A stretch of DNA of 64,000 bases. Origin: Halomonas borealis (GTDB lineage: Bacteria; Pseudomonadota; Gammaproteobacteria; Pseudomonadales; Halomonadaceae). Below are positions 40,048 through 50,819 of this stretch, one piece after another; the first letter of the stretch is position 1; every line of letters starts with the position of its first letter. The DNA lies in the NCBI RefSeq assembly GCF_004798905.1, contig NZ_SDMO01000007.1:62001-126000 (forward strand), given 5' to 3'. A program made the translations under genes and the position numbers. The notes beneath the pieces are model-generated. The model was not told where the DNA came from, searched no databases, and worked only from the letters and a program-made list of their open reading frames with translations.

Positions 40048-40482
40048 ATGAAACGCCCGCCCCTGATCAGCCCGGAGCTACTCGAACGCATGGTCGATGC
40101 CTCCGAGGACGGCATCGTCATCGCCGAACGGGAAGGCGACGAGACCATCCTGATCTACGTCAATCGAGGCTTCGAACGCCTGACCGGCTACGGCGCCGAC
40201 GAGATCCTCTATCGCGACTGTCGCTTCCTGCAGAACGACGACCGCGACCAGCCGGCCCTGGCCTCGATCCGCCAGGCTCTCGCCGAGGGGCGGCCGTGCC
40301 GCGAGGTGCTGCGCAACTACCGCAAGGACGGCACCCTCTTCTACAACGAGCTGTCGATCACCCCGGTCTTCGACGAGCAGGACGCGCTCACCTACTTCAT
40401 CGGCGTGCAGAAGGATGTCACCGAACGCGTCGAGGCCCAGCAAGCGCTGGCGCGGCTCAAGGCCGAACATGGCCTGCCCTGA
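40048..40482 (+). CDS. Short LOV-domain blue-light photoreceptor
   Basis: 144 residues, essentially one PAS/LOV domain with short helices at both ends and no output domain. The photoactive motif is YRDCRFLQ with the adduct-forming cysteine at 58. FMN contacts expected of LOV are present: N and R in REVLRNYRKDG, N100 in FYNELSITPV, and the glutamine of FIGVQKDVT at 121. The sequence is very close in pattern to the short LOV proteins of Pseudomonas putida (DGIV, EILYxDCRFLQ, GRPCREVLRNYRKDG). These dimerise and signal through unknown partners. The start follows a CAGGAATGCCTCG leader. Confidence 0.93.
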   Translation: MKRPPLISPELLERMVDASEDGIVIAEREGDETILIYVNRGFERLTGYGADEILYRDCRFLQNDDRDQPALASIRQALAEGRPCREVLRNYRKDGTLFYNELSITPVFDEQDALTYFIGVQKDVTERVEAQQALARLKAEHGLP

Positions 40483-40615
40483 AGGCCCACCACCGCATGC
40501 CCGGGCCAACACGACTAGCCTTTGCGCAGCCCGGGCTCTATCATCGTGGGCCTACGGATTCTGCTATCAGAACCTCCAACCCGCACTCCGCTTTTCAAAA
40601 CATTAGTGAGATTCC

Positions 40616-42277
<1,662 letters not shown>

Positions 42278-42305
42278 GCCGCACGCCTTGCGCGGCACGC
42301 TCGAC

Positions 42306-42340
42306 AAGACCCCACGGCCGCAAGGTCGTGGGGTCTTTCT
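42306..42340 (+). terminator. Rho-independent terminator of ettA
   Basis: A 14-bp stem pairs AAGACCCCACGGCC (42306-42319) with 42324-42337. It has a GCAA tetraloop, one G-U pair and a TTTCT tract. It starts 29 bases after the ettA stop. Confidence 0.92.
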
Positions 42341-42502
42341 GGTTGGGCCCTGGCGCCGACGGTCGGCGAGCGTTGGCTCCGAGGCTAGACAGCGACGCTC
42401 GAAGCCGCCATAAGAAGAGCATGGCGAGTCGCGGGGCGCCGCGCCCGCCTGTAGCGGAGTCGACACGGCTTCGATGCCCCCCTGGCCGCGCGAGGACCGG
42501 AC

Positions 42503-43843
42503 ATGTCGCCGACGCTCCTGCTGCACCCCCTTCAGCTCATCCGCAGCTTCACCAGCAGCATCGCCTACCTGCCGACGCTGGCCGCCGCGAGTTACGGCCT
42601 GCTGGGCCTGCTGATCCTGCTGAGCACCACCCTCGACATCGGCTTTCCCGACGGCCTCGCCCCCTGGATCCCGGAACTGCCCGACGGCGCCCGCTCACTG
42701 CTGGCCGCGCTGCTCGGCGGCATGATCTCGCTGATGGTGTTCAGCTTCTCCATGGTCATGTCGACGCTCTCTCAGGCCGGCGGCAACTTCTCCCACAAGC
42801 TGGTGTTCGGGCTGGTCAGCGAACGCCGCCATCAGTGGGTACTGGGCCACTACCTGGGGACCATCCTGTTCCTGCTGCTACTGATGATGGCACCGGAAGA
42901 GGCACGCGGCTGGATGGGCCCAGCCATCTATCTGGCCTGCCTGCTGGTCGTCCACTGCCTGGGGCTGTTCGTCTATTTCATCCACAACGCCTCACAGTCG
43001 GTACAGATCGATGCGGTGATCCGCGGCCTGCATGGTACGGCGCTGGCGGCCATGCGCCGTCAGCAGGCACGGCGGCGGCAAGGCGAGCACTGGCGCTGCC
43101 TGGACCCGCGCCCGCTGCCACGCACGCCCTGCCACGAGATCACGATGCGTCAGGAAGGCTATGTCCAGAACGCCGATATCGCCGCCATGGCGGACCTGGC
43201 GAGACGCCTGAACGGCCGGCTGCACCTGAGCTTTCGCTTCGGCGACTACCTGATCCGGGGCGCTCCGCTGGCCATCCTGGAGGGTGCCGAACCCCCTGAT
43301 GCGGCCTGGCAGGAGGCGCTGCAGGATTGCCTGGTGCGCCTGGACGGCGAATCGGTGAGCGAGCACTACATGCACGGCATGACCCAGCTGATGGAAGTCG
43401 CGCTCAAGGCCCTGTCGCCGGGCATCAACGACCCGGGCACGGCACGCCTGTGCCTGCACCGCCTGACCGACCTGCTGAACCAGCATCTGGCCTGGCAACC
43501 GCCCAATGCGCGGCTCGACGCGGAGGGACGACTACGCGTCACCTGGCCGCTGGAGCCCTTCGACAGCCTGCTGCATCGGCTGTTCGTGCCCCTGCTGCAC
43601 TACGGCGGCGACGACCAGAGCGTGCTGTTGGGCCTGCTCAAGGCCCTCAAGGCGCTGTCACGCGAGGCCAGCGGCGAGCCTCTCCGCGCCCTGCAGGCCA
43701 TGGCCGAGCGCGTCGTCGCGCGGCTCGACCGACTGTCTGACCATCCCATGGATCGAGCCTTCGTCGGCGACCGGCTGACCCGAGGCCGCCATCGACTGGC
43801 GCTGCCCGGCGAGCTGCCGCCCGCCGGCGGCGACGCTCAATAA
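42503..43843 (+). CDS. DUF2254 family membrane protein
   Basis: 446 residues. Four hydrophobic segments occupy the first 170 (about 25-42, 70-90, 112-130 and 145-160). SMVMSTLSQAGGNFSHKLVFG, the DUF2254 hallmark region, lies between them. The soluble C-terminal half contains MTQLMEVALKALSPGINDPGTA, also conserved in the family. Its function is not known. GAGGACCGGAC precedes the ATG. The 3' end overlaps the convergent lpxL by 7 bases. Confidence 0.85.
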   Translation: MSPTLLLHPLQLIRSFTSSIAYLPTLAAASYGLLGLLILLSTTLDIGFPDGLAPWIPELPDGARSLLAALLGGMISLMVFSFSMVMSTLSQAGGNFSHKLVFGLVSERRHQWVLGHYLGTILFLLLLMMAPEEARGWMGPAIYLACLLVVHCLGLFVYFIHNASQSVQIDAVIRGLHGTALAAMRRQQARRRQGEHWRCLDPRPLPRTPCHEITMRQEGYVQNADIAAMADLARRLNGRLHLSFRFGDYLIRGAPLAILEGAEPPDAAWQEALQDCLVRLDGESVSEHYMHGMTQLMEVALKALSPGINDPGTARLCLHRLTDLLNQHLAWQPPNARLDAEGRLRVTWPLEPFDSLLHRLFVPLLHYGGDDQSVLLGLLKALKALSREASGEPLRALQAMAERVVARLDRLSDHPMDRAFVGDRLTRGRHRLALPGELPPAGGDAQ

Positions 43844-44751
43844 AGCTTCGACTCGCCCTTGGGGCGGGTCTTGAAGCGCCGATGCAGCCACAGGTACTGC
43901 TCGGGGTGGCGACGAATGGCGTCCTCGATGACGGCATTGATCCGGGTGGCATCGGCCACCTCGTCGCCGCTGGGGAAGTCCTCCAGCGGCGGCAGGTATT
44001 CCAGGCTATAGGTGCGCCCATCGGGATTGCGGTGGAAGATCAGCGGCATCACCGGCGCCCCGGTCATGCGGGCGATCTTGGCGGTCAGCTTGATGGTCGC
44101 CGCCTCGACGCCGAAGAAGGGAGCGAACACGCTGGCATCGCGGCCGAAGTCCTGGTCCGGCGAGTACCAGACGTTGTGCCCCGCCTTGAGCCGACGCACC
44201 GCGCCACGCAGGTCATGGCGATCGATGGCGCGGCCGAAGACGCGCGAACGCGCCCGGGTCATGAAACGCTCGAACAGCGGGTTATCGTGGGGCCGATAGA
44301 CCGCATCGGCGGGGAAGAACAGCGAGTGCAGGGCCCCGCCCAGGTCCAGGGTCGAGAAGTGCACGCCGATGATCAGCACCCCCGTGCCCTGGGCCTGGGC
44401 ACGGGCCATGTGCTCCTGCCCCTTGAAGGTCACGCGATGTCGCAGGTGTTCGGGGTCCCGGCACCAGCCGGTGGCCGTCTCCAGGATGCCGATGCCGTTG
44501 GCGATGAACGACTCCCTGACGAGGCGCGCACGTCGGGCCTCGTCCAGCTCGGGGAAACACAGCCGGATATTGGTCTCGGTGATGTGTCGGCGCCGCCCGG
44601 CGAAGCGCCAGGCGGCCAGGCCGATGGCTCGGCCGATCCACAGCTTGAGCCGCCAGGGCAGCCAGGCGGAGACGCGCATGGCGGCGATGGACAACCAGGT
44701 CGGCCAGTAGCGGGGATGGGCGAAGGAGGTCGTGGTCTCGTCCTGGGACAT
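43837..44751 (-). CDS. lpxL: Lipid A biosynthesis lauroyl acyltransferase
   Basis: 304 residues of the LpxL/LpxM late acyltransferase family. The catalytic HX4D motif is in GVHFSTLDLGG (near 134-144), with an N-terminal hydrophobic segment and RARSRVFGRAIDRHD and DQDFGRDASVFAPFFG further on. It adds a secondary acyl chain to Kdo2-lipid IVA at the inner membrane. It follows alr by nine bases, so the two are co-transcribed from a promoter in front of alr. LpxL versus LpxM is judged on overall resemblance. Confidence 0.85.
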   Translation of the reverse strand: MSQDETTTSFAHPRYWPTWLSIAAMRVSAWLPWRLKLWIGRAIGLAAWRFAGRRRHITETNIRLCFPELDEARRARLVRESFIANGIGILETATGWCRDPEHLRHRVTFKGQEHMARAQAQGTGVLIIGVHFSTLDLGGALHSLFFPADAVYRPHDNPLFERFMTRARSRVFGRAIDRHDLRGAVRRLKAGHNVWYSPDQDFGRDASVFAPFFGVEAATIKLTAKIARMTGAPVMPLIFHRNPDGRTYSLEYLPPLEDFPSGDEVADATRINAVIEDAIRRHPEQYLWLHRRFKTRPKGESKLY

Positions 44752-44760
44752 GGGGCACTC

Positions 44761-45870
44761 TTACTCGGGTTCCGCCCCATGATAGCGCCTCGGCACCCTG
44801 GGCAGCACCCCGGTGAGCAACGTATAGCTGATGGTATCGCAGTGGCGGGCCACCTCATCCACGGACAGCGTCTCGCCGCCGGAGCCGCGCCCCCACAGCA
44901 CCACCTCGCTGCCGATGCCGGCCTCGGGCAGCGCGGTCAGGTCGACGATCAGCATGTCCATGGAGACCTTGCCGGCGATCGCGGTACGCCGACCATCGAC
45001 CAGCACCGGGGTACCGTCGGCGGCGTGGCGGTCATAGCCGTCGCCGTAGCCACAGGCCACGATGCCGACACGCGAAGGCCGCGGCGCCGTCCAACGGCCG
45101 CCATAGCCCACCGGCTCACCCTCTTCCAGCTCGCGCACGGCGATGATCTCGGAGCGCAGCGTCATCACCGGCGCGAGGCGCCGACTGGCGGCATTGGCGT
45201 GCTCCAGGGGGTCGCTGCCATAGAGCATCACCCCCGGGCGATTCCAGGCGCCGTGGGCCTCGGGCCACGCCAGGGTCGCCGGCGAATTGGCCAGGCAGGT
45301 GGGCGCGCCCAGGCGCCCGGCGAGCTCGGCCAGCAGCGCCGACTGGCGGTGGAAGTAGCCGCTATCGACGGCATCGGCGGTGGCGAAGTGGCTCATCAGG
45401 TGCAGGTCACAGGCGTAGTCAGGCGCCGCGCGCAGGCGTCGCCAGGCCGCCTCGGCCCGCTCGGGTGGGAAGCCCAGCCGGTGCATGCCGGAATCCACCT
45501 TGAGCCATACCGGGATCGGCCTCGTCGGACGCCACGCCAGCAAGGCATCGAGCTGCCAATCGCTGTGCACCGCCATCCACAGCCCCAGGGCCTCGACGCG
45601 GGCGAGCTCTTGGCTCTCGAAGATGCCCTCCAGCAGCACGATGGGTGCACCGATGCCGGCCTCGCGCAGGGTCTCGGCCTCCTCGAGACACGCCACCGCG
45701 AAGGCCGGGGCGAGCCCCTCCAGGGCTCGGGCACAGGCCACCAGGCCATGGCCGTAGGCATCGGCCTTGAGCACCGCCACGGACCGGCTGTCGGGCGCGA
45801 GATCACGGGCCAGGCGATAGTTATGGCGCAGGGCGTCCAGGTCGATGTCGGCACGCAGCGGTCGGGCCAT
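44761..45870 (-). CDS. alr: Alanine racemase
   Basis: PLP enzyme producing D-alanine for peptidoglycan. The 369 residues show the cofactor lysine in AVLKADAYGHG (K35), YDSGMH-like KVDSGMHRLGFPP near 133, the RPGVMLYGSDP tract, and the C-terminal catalytic region GYGDGYDRH with SMDMLIVDLT. It is the only alanine racemase in the window. It shares a transcript with lpxL, linking two envelope precursors. A near-consensus promoter lies 35-63 bases upstream. Confidence 0.96.
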   Translation of the reverse strand: MARPLRADIDLDALRHNYRLARDLAPDSRSVAVLKADAYGHGLVACARALEGLAPAFAVACLEEAETLREAGIGAPIVLLEGIFESQELARVEALGLWMAVHSDWQLDALLAWRPTRPIPVWLKVDSGMHRLGFPPERAEAAWRRLRAAPDYACDLHLMSHFATADAVDSGYFHRQSALLAELAGRLGAPTCLANSPATLAWPEAHGAWNRPGVMLYGSDPLEHANAASRRLAPVMTLRSEIIAVRELEEGEPVGYGGRWTAPRPSRVGIVACGYGDGYDRHAADGTPVLVDGRRTAIAGKVSMDMLIVDLTALPEAGIGSEVVLWGRGSGGETLSVDEVARHCDTISYTLLTGVLPRVPRRYHGAEPE

Positions 45871-45904
45871 GCGGGGAGTCTCCGGATACGAGGGAAAGGG
45901 CCCT

Positions 45905-45933
45905 ATTATTTTTCAATCCTGAGGCTTTTTCAC
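45905..45933 (-). promoter_or_regulatory. Candidate promoter for alr-lpxL
   Basis: GTGAAA (45933-45928), a 17-base spacer and AATAAT (45910-45905) on the minus strand, in an AT-rich stretch. The -10 matches 5/6 and the -35 4/6. It is 35 bases from the alr start. Confidence 0.55.
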
Positions 45934-46027
45934 GCCACTAACGACCAAAATATTTCTGCATTGCGAGATTTATCTCTGCATTTATATCGGCGGGCAGGAT
46001 ATATCTCCCACCCACCCCTTCCAACGC

Positions 46028-46054
46028 AAAAAGCCAGGGCTCGGCCCTGGCTTT
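46028..46054 (-). terminator. Rho-independent terminator of rpoS
   Basis: AAAGCCAGGGC (46030-46040) pairs over 11 bases with 46044-46054 around a 3-base TCG loop. On the minus strand TTTTTGCG follows. It begins 25 bases after the rpoS stop. Confidence 0.92.
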
Positions 46055-46078
46055 CGGTCAAGGATAGCCTCGGCGGGC

Positions 46079-47065
46079 TCACTCGAAGATGGCATCCAGA
46101 TCGAGCCCCTGCTTGTCGAGCAGCCGGCGCAGCTTCTTCAACGCTTCCACCTGTATCTGGCGCACCCGCTCGCGCGTCAGGCCGATCTCCTCACCGACCT
46201 GCTCCAGGGTCGAAGCCTCATGGCCACGCAGGCCGAAGCGTCGTACCACCACCTCGCATTGCTTCTCGGTGAGCTCGGCCAGCCAGTCATCGACGTGCTG
46301 CTTGACGTCGCCGTCCACCAGGGTCGACTCGGGCCCCTGCTCGTGATCGTCGGCCAGCGTCTCGATCAGCGGCTTGTCACTCTCACCGCCCACGGGGTAG
46401 TCGACCGACGAGACCCGTTCGTTGAGCCCCATCATCTTCTTGACGGTCGCCACCGGCTTGTCGAGGTGATCGGCGATCTCCTCGGCGGTGGCCTCGTGAT
46501 CGAGCTTCTGGGTCAGCTCGCGGGCCGCCCGCAGGTAGATGTTGAGCTCCTTGACCACATGGATCGGCAGACGAATCGTGCGGGTCTGGTTCATCAGCGC
46601 TCGCTCGATGGTCTGGCGAATCCACCAGGTGGCGTAGGTCGAGAAGCGGAAACCACGCTCGGGATCGAACTTCTCCACGGCACGGATCAGCCCCAGGTTG
46701 CCTTCCTCGATCAGGTCGAGCAGGGTCAGGCCACGGTTGAGATAGCGCCGGGCGATCTTGACCACCAGGCGCAGGTTAGACTCGATCATGCGCGATCGAC
46801 CGGCGGGGTCGCCATCGCGGGCGAGGCGGCCGTAGAAGACCTCCTCCTCCGGCGTCAGCAGCGGCGAGAAGCCGATCTCATTGAGATAGATCTGGGTGGC
46901 GTCGAGGCTGTGATGGTTATGGCGGTCCTCGCGACTCAGCGCCTTCTCGAAGGCCGCCGCATCGCCAGCGTCGGGCGCGGCGTCGCCGAGCTCGACCTCT
47001 CGCTCCCCCGCTTCTGCGGCCGACTCCATGTCCACCTCGTTCAGGTCCCGTTCAAGCATGCTCAT
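46079..47065 (-). CDS. rpoS: RNA polymerase sigma factor RpoS (sigma-38)
   Basis: Stationary-phase and general-stress sigma factor. The 328 residues have an acidic N-terminus (about 1-45), region 1.2/2 from [21 protein letters not shown] through [20 protein letters not shown] and [19 protein letters not shown], region 3 ([17 protein letters not shown]), and region 4 with the helix-turn-helix [20 protein letters not shown]. The short length and the position after nlpD distinguish it from RpoD and RpoH. In enterics the main rpoS promoter lies inside nlpD, and the 115-base gap here is compatible with that. Confidence 0.97.
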   Translation of the reverse strand: MSMLERDLNEVDMESAAEAGEREVELGDAAPDAGDAAAFEKALSREDRHNHHSLDATQIYLNEIGFSPLLTPEEEVFYGRLARDGDPAGRSRMIESNLRLVVKIARRYLNRGLTLLDLIEEGNLGLIRAVEKFDPERGFRFSTYATWWIRQTIERALMNQTRTIRLPIHVVKELNIYLRAARELTQKLDHEATAEEIADHLDKPVATVKKMMGLNERVSSVDYPVGGESDKPLIETLADDHEQGPESTLVDGDVKQHVDDWLAELTEKQCEVVVRRFGLRGHEASTLEQVGEEIGLTRERVRQIQVEALKKLRRLLDKQGLDLDAIFE

Positions 47066-47180
47066 CGATGGCTGCCCCTGGTTGTATCGAGCATCGTGTC
47101 ATGCTCGAAACGATCGCTGTCAGAGATTGTCATTGTATGGTGTTGCGTGGCTGACACGAGCGGCTTGGCGACCCTTTCCT

Positions 47181-48305
47181 TCAACGCTTCGGCAGGTACT
47201 CCAGCGGATCCTGAGGCTGGCCGTCCTTGCGCACCTCGAAGTGCAGCCTGACATCCTCGGCGTCGCTGTCGCCCATACTGGCGATCACCTCGCCGGTCTC
47301 GACGACATCGTTTTCCTTCACACGCAGGCTGTCGTTATGGGCGTAGGCGCTCAGGAACTCGTCGTTGTGCTTGAGCAGGATCAGGTTGCCGTAGCCGCGC
47401 ACCCCGCTGCCCGCATAGACCACGATACCTGGCCCGGCCGCCTTGACAGATTGCCCCTTTTGCCCATCGATATCAATGCCAGCGGTGATGCTGCCTCCCG
47501 TGCCGAAATTGCCGACCACCTCGCCGTTGGCGGGCCACTGCCAGGGCACCTCGTCCACCGGCGTGTATTCGCGTGTCTCGCTGCCGCCGGTCTCCGGCTC
47601 GCCGGCCACCTGGGTCCCGGCATCGGCCTCGGGTTCCGTGCCGGTATCGGCCTGAGCCCCACCCGCATCGGCACCGTCGTCGACGGCGGGCGCCTGCTCG
47701 GTGGCTGTCTCTTCGCCTGCCGACGCCGCCTGCTCTTGCTGCTCGCGGCTCTGGCGCTCGGCCTGGTCGGCCTCGCTCAGCGTCCCGTCGGCGCCCGGGC
47801 TTTCGGGGTCGTAGACCGGCCCCGGGCCTTGGGTGCTGGCCTCGGCGCTGGCCACGGCCTCGCTGTCGACACTGGCTTCACCACCGCTGCGCTCGGTGCT
47901 GCCATCGGGCAGCAGCCACTCCATCGAACCATCGCCCTGATCATCGCCGCCGAGACCGGTCGCCACGGCGCCGGCGCCCGCCGCGGCTCCGGCCGAGCTC
48001 GCCGCCGCAGCCGATTCACCACCGCCGGCGCCACCACCGCTGCCACCCAGCGACAGCTGCTGTCCCGGCTGAATGTTATAGGGCGGCTCGATACGGTTGA
48101 GCCGCGCCAGGTCGCGATAGTCCATCTCATGGCGCCAGGCGATGCCGTAGAGCGTATCGCCGGCCTCGACGGTATAGGCGGCCGGGCGGTCGCCCGCGCG
48201 GCTGGATGACAGGTCCTGTACCTGTACCGGTGGCGGCGCCTCCTGGGAGGCGGCACAGCCGCCCAGAGACAGGGCCAGCCCTGAAATCAGCAAAACCTTA
48301 TGCAT
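47181..48305 (-). CDS. nlpD: Lipoprotein NlpD: LysM and LytM/M23 domains, amidase activator
   Basis: 374 residues from ATG 48305. Lipobox LSLGGC ends the signal peptide at residue 17. One LysM domain follows (about 43-87, YTVEAGDTLYGIAWRHEMD), then an extremely acidic, low-complexity linker of about 140 residues rich in Ser, Ala, Glu and Asp. The C-terminal M23 domain ends HFEVRKDGQPQDPLEYL. The M23 zinc ligands look incomplete (GIDIDGQKG lacks the upstream histidine), as in E. coli NlpD, which activates AmiC rather than cutting itself. It lies seven bases after the DUF368 gene. Confidence 0.93.
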   Translation of the reverse strand: MHKVLLISGLALSLGGCAASQEAPPPVQVQDLSSSRAGDRPAAYTVEAGDTLYGIAWRHEMDYRDLARLNRIEPPYNIQPGQQLSLGGSGGGAGGGESAAAASSAGAAAGAGAVATGLGGDDQGDGSMEWLLPDGSTERSGGEASVDSEAVASAEASTQGPGPVYDPESPGADGTLSEADQAERQSREQQEQAASAGEETATEQAPAVDDGADAGGAQADTGTEPEADAGTQVAGEPETGGSETREYTPVDEVPWQWPANGEVVGNFGTGGSITAGIDIDGQKGQSVKAAGPGIVVYAGSGVRGYGNLILLKHNDEFLSAYAHNDSLRVKENDVVETGEVIASMGDSDAEDVRLHFEVRKDGQPQDPLEYLPKR

Positions 48306-48312
48306 TGAATGC

Positions 48313-49320
48313 TTACTCCTTGTCCTCGTGTCGGCCGCCCAGCGCGGCGGACTGACCGCCGCCCTGGTTCCTGCCGATGCCCCACACCAAGGCGGCACCG
48401 GCCAGCATCAGCGCGACCACCGCCACCAGCTGGGCGGGATCGCCGGTGGTCTCGGTGAACGCCGACGGCGTCAAATAACGGTAATCGAGGGGGATCATCT
48501 GGCCATCGGCGCCGAGCTGGTAACTCACCAGCTCGCGCCATGGCCACAACACCGGCAGCGAGCCGAGGATGAACCCCACCAGCAGTTGCAGGGTCGCGGT
48601 GTGAAAACGCACCAGCAACCAGCACAACAACCGCGAGAAGGCGAACAATCCGATCAGACAGCCGCCGCCGAACAGCGCGATCGCCCCCAGGTCGAACTCG
48701 CGGATCGTGTCCATCACCTTGCCATAGAGGCCCATCGTCAGCAGCAGGAAACTGCCCGATACCCCCGGCAGCAGCATCGCGCTGATGGCGATGGCACCGC
48801 CCACTACCAGGACCAGCTCGGGGCTGCCGAGCCGACCGATCAACGGCATCAACGCCGGCAGCGCCTGGGCCAGCAGCAGGCCGATGGCCAACGGCAGCAG
48901 GTGCCACACGCGCCAGTCGGCGGGATGCCGGCCGACCACCAGCGCCGATGCCGCCACCAGGCCGAAGAAGAAGCCGCGCAGCAACAGCGGCTGATCCGCC
49001 ATCAGCCACACCACCAGGTGGGCGACGCTGATCAGGCTGGCGGCGATGCCCGCCAGCAGCGGCAGCAAGAACCCCAGGTTGAGATGCTCGACCAGCCCGG
49101 CCCCACCGCCACGCCGCCAGGCCCCGATGGCGCTGGGGCCGAAGCGGCGCACCGTCAGCAGCAGTTCTTCGTAGATGCCGGTGATGAAGGCGATGGTTCC
49201 TCCGGAGACACCGGGCACCGCATCGGCGGCCCCCATCCCCATGCCCCGTAACAAGAGGCCTAGTTGACGCTTCAAGAACTTACTCCCCAGAAAACACTGA
49301 TGTATGACGACGCTTGCCAT
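48313..49320 (-). CDS. DUF368 membrane protein (PopT-type polyprenyl-phosphate transporter)
   Basis: 335 residues, about eight to ten hydrophobic segments. LLRGMGMGAADAVPGVSGGT near the start is the DUF368 hallmark, and the second repeat reads SAMLLPGVSGSFLLLTMGLYG. DUF368 proteins have been shown to recycle undecaprenyl phosphate across the inner membrane, with greatest importance under alkaline or salty conditions. The start at 49320 has GAGG five bases upstream. A shorter start near the RGMGMG motif cannot be excluded. It is inserted between pcm and nlpD, seven bases from nlpD. Confidence 0.9.
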   Translation of the reverse strand: MASVVIHQCFLGSKFLKRQLGLLLRGMGMGAADAVPGVSGGTIAFITGIYEELLLTVRRFGPSAIGAWRRGGGAGLVEHLNLGFLLPLLAGIAASLISVAHLVVWLMADQPLLLRGFFFGLVAASALVVGRHPADWRVWHLLPLAIGLLLAQALPALMPLIGRLGSPELVLVVGGAIAISAMLLPGVSGSFLLLTMGLYGKVMDTIREFDLGAIALFGGGCLIGLFAFSRLLCWLLVRFHTATLQLLVGFILGSLPVLWPWRELVSYQLGADGQMIPLDYRYLTPSAFTETTGDPAQLVAVVALMLAGAALVWGIGRNQGGGQSAALGGRHEDKE

Positions 49321-49393
49321 AGGGCCTCACGACATAAATCAACGCTTTCGTTGTCCCGCATCCGCCACTCCACCTGGCCCTTCCAGCTCCGGC

Positions 49394-50029
49394 CTAACGG
49401 ATGACGCCCTCCAGCAACGGCACGAAGCGTACCGTTTCCAGGCGCTGCGTCTCGAACCGCGTTCCTTCCCGACGCACCCGCACCAGCCGCTGCGTGCCAT
49501 CCTGCTCGGCCAGCGGGGCGATCAGCACCCCGCCATCGGCCAGCTGGGCCAGCAACGGCTCGGGCAGCGTGCTGGCGCAGGCGGTCAGCAATATGGCATC
49601 GAATGGCGCCGCTTCCGGCCAGCCGTGTCCGCCGTCGGCCAACCGCAGGCGCGCGTTGTGCGCACCGAGCAGCCTCAGCCGTTCGCCGGCGCGGCGATGC
49701 AGGGCATTGATGCGCTCCACCGACCAGAGTTCCGTCACCACCCTGGCGAGCACCAGGGTCTGGTAGCCGGAGCCGGTGCCGATCTCCAGTACCCGCGTCG
49801 GCGCCTGCTCGCGGAGCAGCTCGGTCATGCGCGCCACGATCCACGGCTGGGAAAGCGTCTGACCATGACCGATGGGCAACGAGGTGTCCTCGTAGGCACG
49901 ATGCGCCAGGGCTTCGTCGAGGAACAGATGGCGCGGCTCGCCGGCCATCACCTCCAGCACCCGGTGGTCGGCGATGCCCTGGCGGGCGAGACGCTCGACC
50001 ATGCGGTCGCGGGTGCGCTGGGAGGTCAT
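49394..50029 (-). CDS. pcm: Protein-L-isoaspartate O-methyltransferase
   Basis: Repairs isoaspartyl residues in aged proteins using S-adenosylmethionine. 211 residues from ATG 50029, with AGGGAG upstream; an in-frame ATG at 50086 overlapping surE is less likely. The typical N-terminus is MTSQRTRDRMVERLARQGI, the SAM loop is VLEIGTGSGYQTLVLARVV near 78, and the C-terminal APLAEQDGTQRLVRV is conserved. It follows surE by 43 bases. Confidence 0.95.
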   Translation of the reverse strand: MTSQRTRDRMVERLARQGIADHRVLEVMAGEPRHLFLDEALAHRAYEDTSLPIGHGQTLSQPWIVARMTELLREQAPTRVLEIGTGSGYQTLVLARVVTELWSVERINALHRRAGERLRLLGAHNARLRLADGGHGWPEAAPFDAILLTACASTLPEPLLAQLADGGVLIAPLAEQDGTQRLVRVRREGTRFETQRLETVRFVPLLEGVIR

Positions 50030-50072
50030 GCCGACTCCCTGCAACCACTCGGGGCGAGGGTAGCGGCGAGTA

Positions 50073-50819
50073 TCAGGTGAGCGCATCCAGCCATTCCTGC
50101 ACGTCGTCACGAGCCGCATGCCGAGTCAGGTCAATCTGCAGCGGGGTGATGGACACGAAACCGGCCTCCACGGCGGCGAAATCGGTATCCGGTCCGTCGT
50201 CGGCGCTCTCACCCGCGGCGGCGATCCAGTAACGCTTGCGACCGCGCGGGTCACGCACTTCCAGCGGTTTCGCCGCCGGGCCTCGGTGTCCCTGACGCGT
50301 CACCCGCAGGCCGCGGATCTCCTCCCAGGGCAGGTCCGGCACGTTGACATTGAGCAGGCTGCGCGGCGGCAGCGAGAGCCGGTCGGCGGCACCGACCAGG
50401 CTCGCCGCCACCCGCCCGGCGGTCTCGAAATGATGCCTTCCGACCAGCGACATGGCGATCGCCGACATGCCCAGGTTGCGGCCCTCCATGGCGGCGGCCA
50501 CGGTGCCCGAATAGAGCACGTCGTCGCCCAGGTTGCCGCCGTGGTTGATGCCCGAGATCACCAGATCGGGGCGCTCTCCCCAGACCCCGTTGACGCCCAG
50601 GTAGACGCAGTCTGCCGGGGTGCCGTCGACGCTGTAGAAGCCGTTATCGAGGGTCGACAGCGCCAGCGGCCGGGTCAGGGTCAGGGAGTTGCTGGCACCG
50701 CTCTTGTCGCGGTCGGGAGCCACCACGCGCAGCCGCGCGTGGGCCGCCAGGGCATCATGCAGGGCACGCAGGCCCGGGGCATGCACTCCGTCATCATTGG
50801 ACAGCAGCAGTCGACGCAT
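50073..50819 (-). CDS. surE: 5'/3'-nucleotidase SurE
   Basis: Survival protein with nucleotidase and exopolyphosphatase activity. 248 residues starting [17 protein letters not shown] with the metal-binding DD pair at 9-10. [19 protein letters not shown] near 34 and [22 protein letters not shown] near 85 complete the active site. The start overlaps the truD 3' end by 26 bases. The truD-surE-pcm order is conserved in gammaproteobacteria. Confidence 0.96.
   Translation of the reverse strand: MRRLLLSNDDGVHAPGLRALHDALAAHARLRVVAPDRDKSGASNSLTLTRPLALSTLDNGFYSVDGTPADCVYLGVNGVWGERPDLVISGINHGGNLGDDVLYSGTVAAAMEGRNLGMSAIAMSLVGRHHFETAGRVAASLVGAADRLSLPPRSLLNVNVPDLPWEEIRGLRVTRQGHRGPAAKPLEVRDPRGRKRYWIAAAGESADDGPDTDFAAVEAGFVSITPLQIDLTRHAARDDVQEWLDALT

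Noticed and set aside
43882..46272. A 796-residue plus-strand frame opposite lpxL and alr
   Set aside because: Same artefact; lpxL and alr carry complete motifs on minus.
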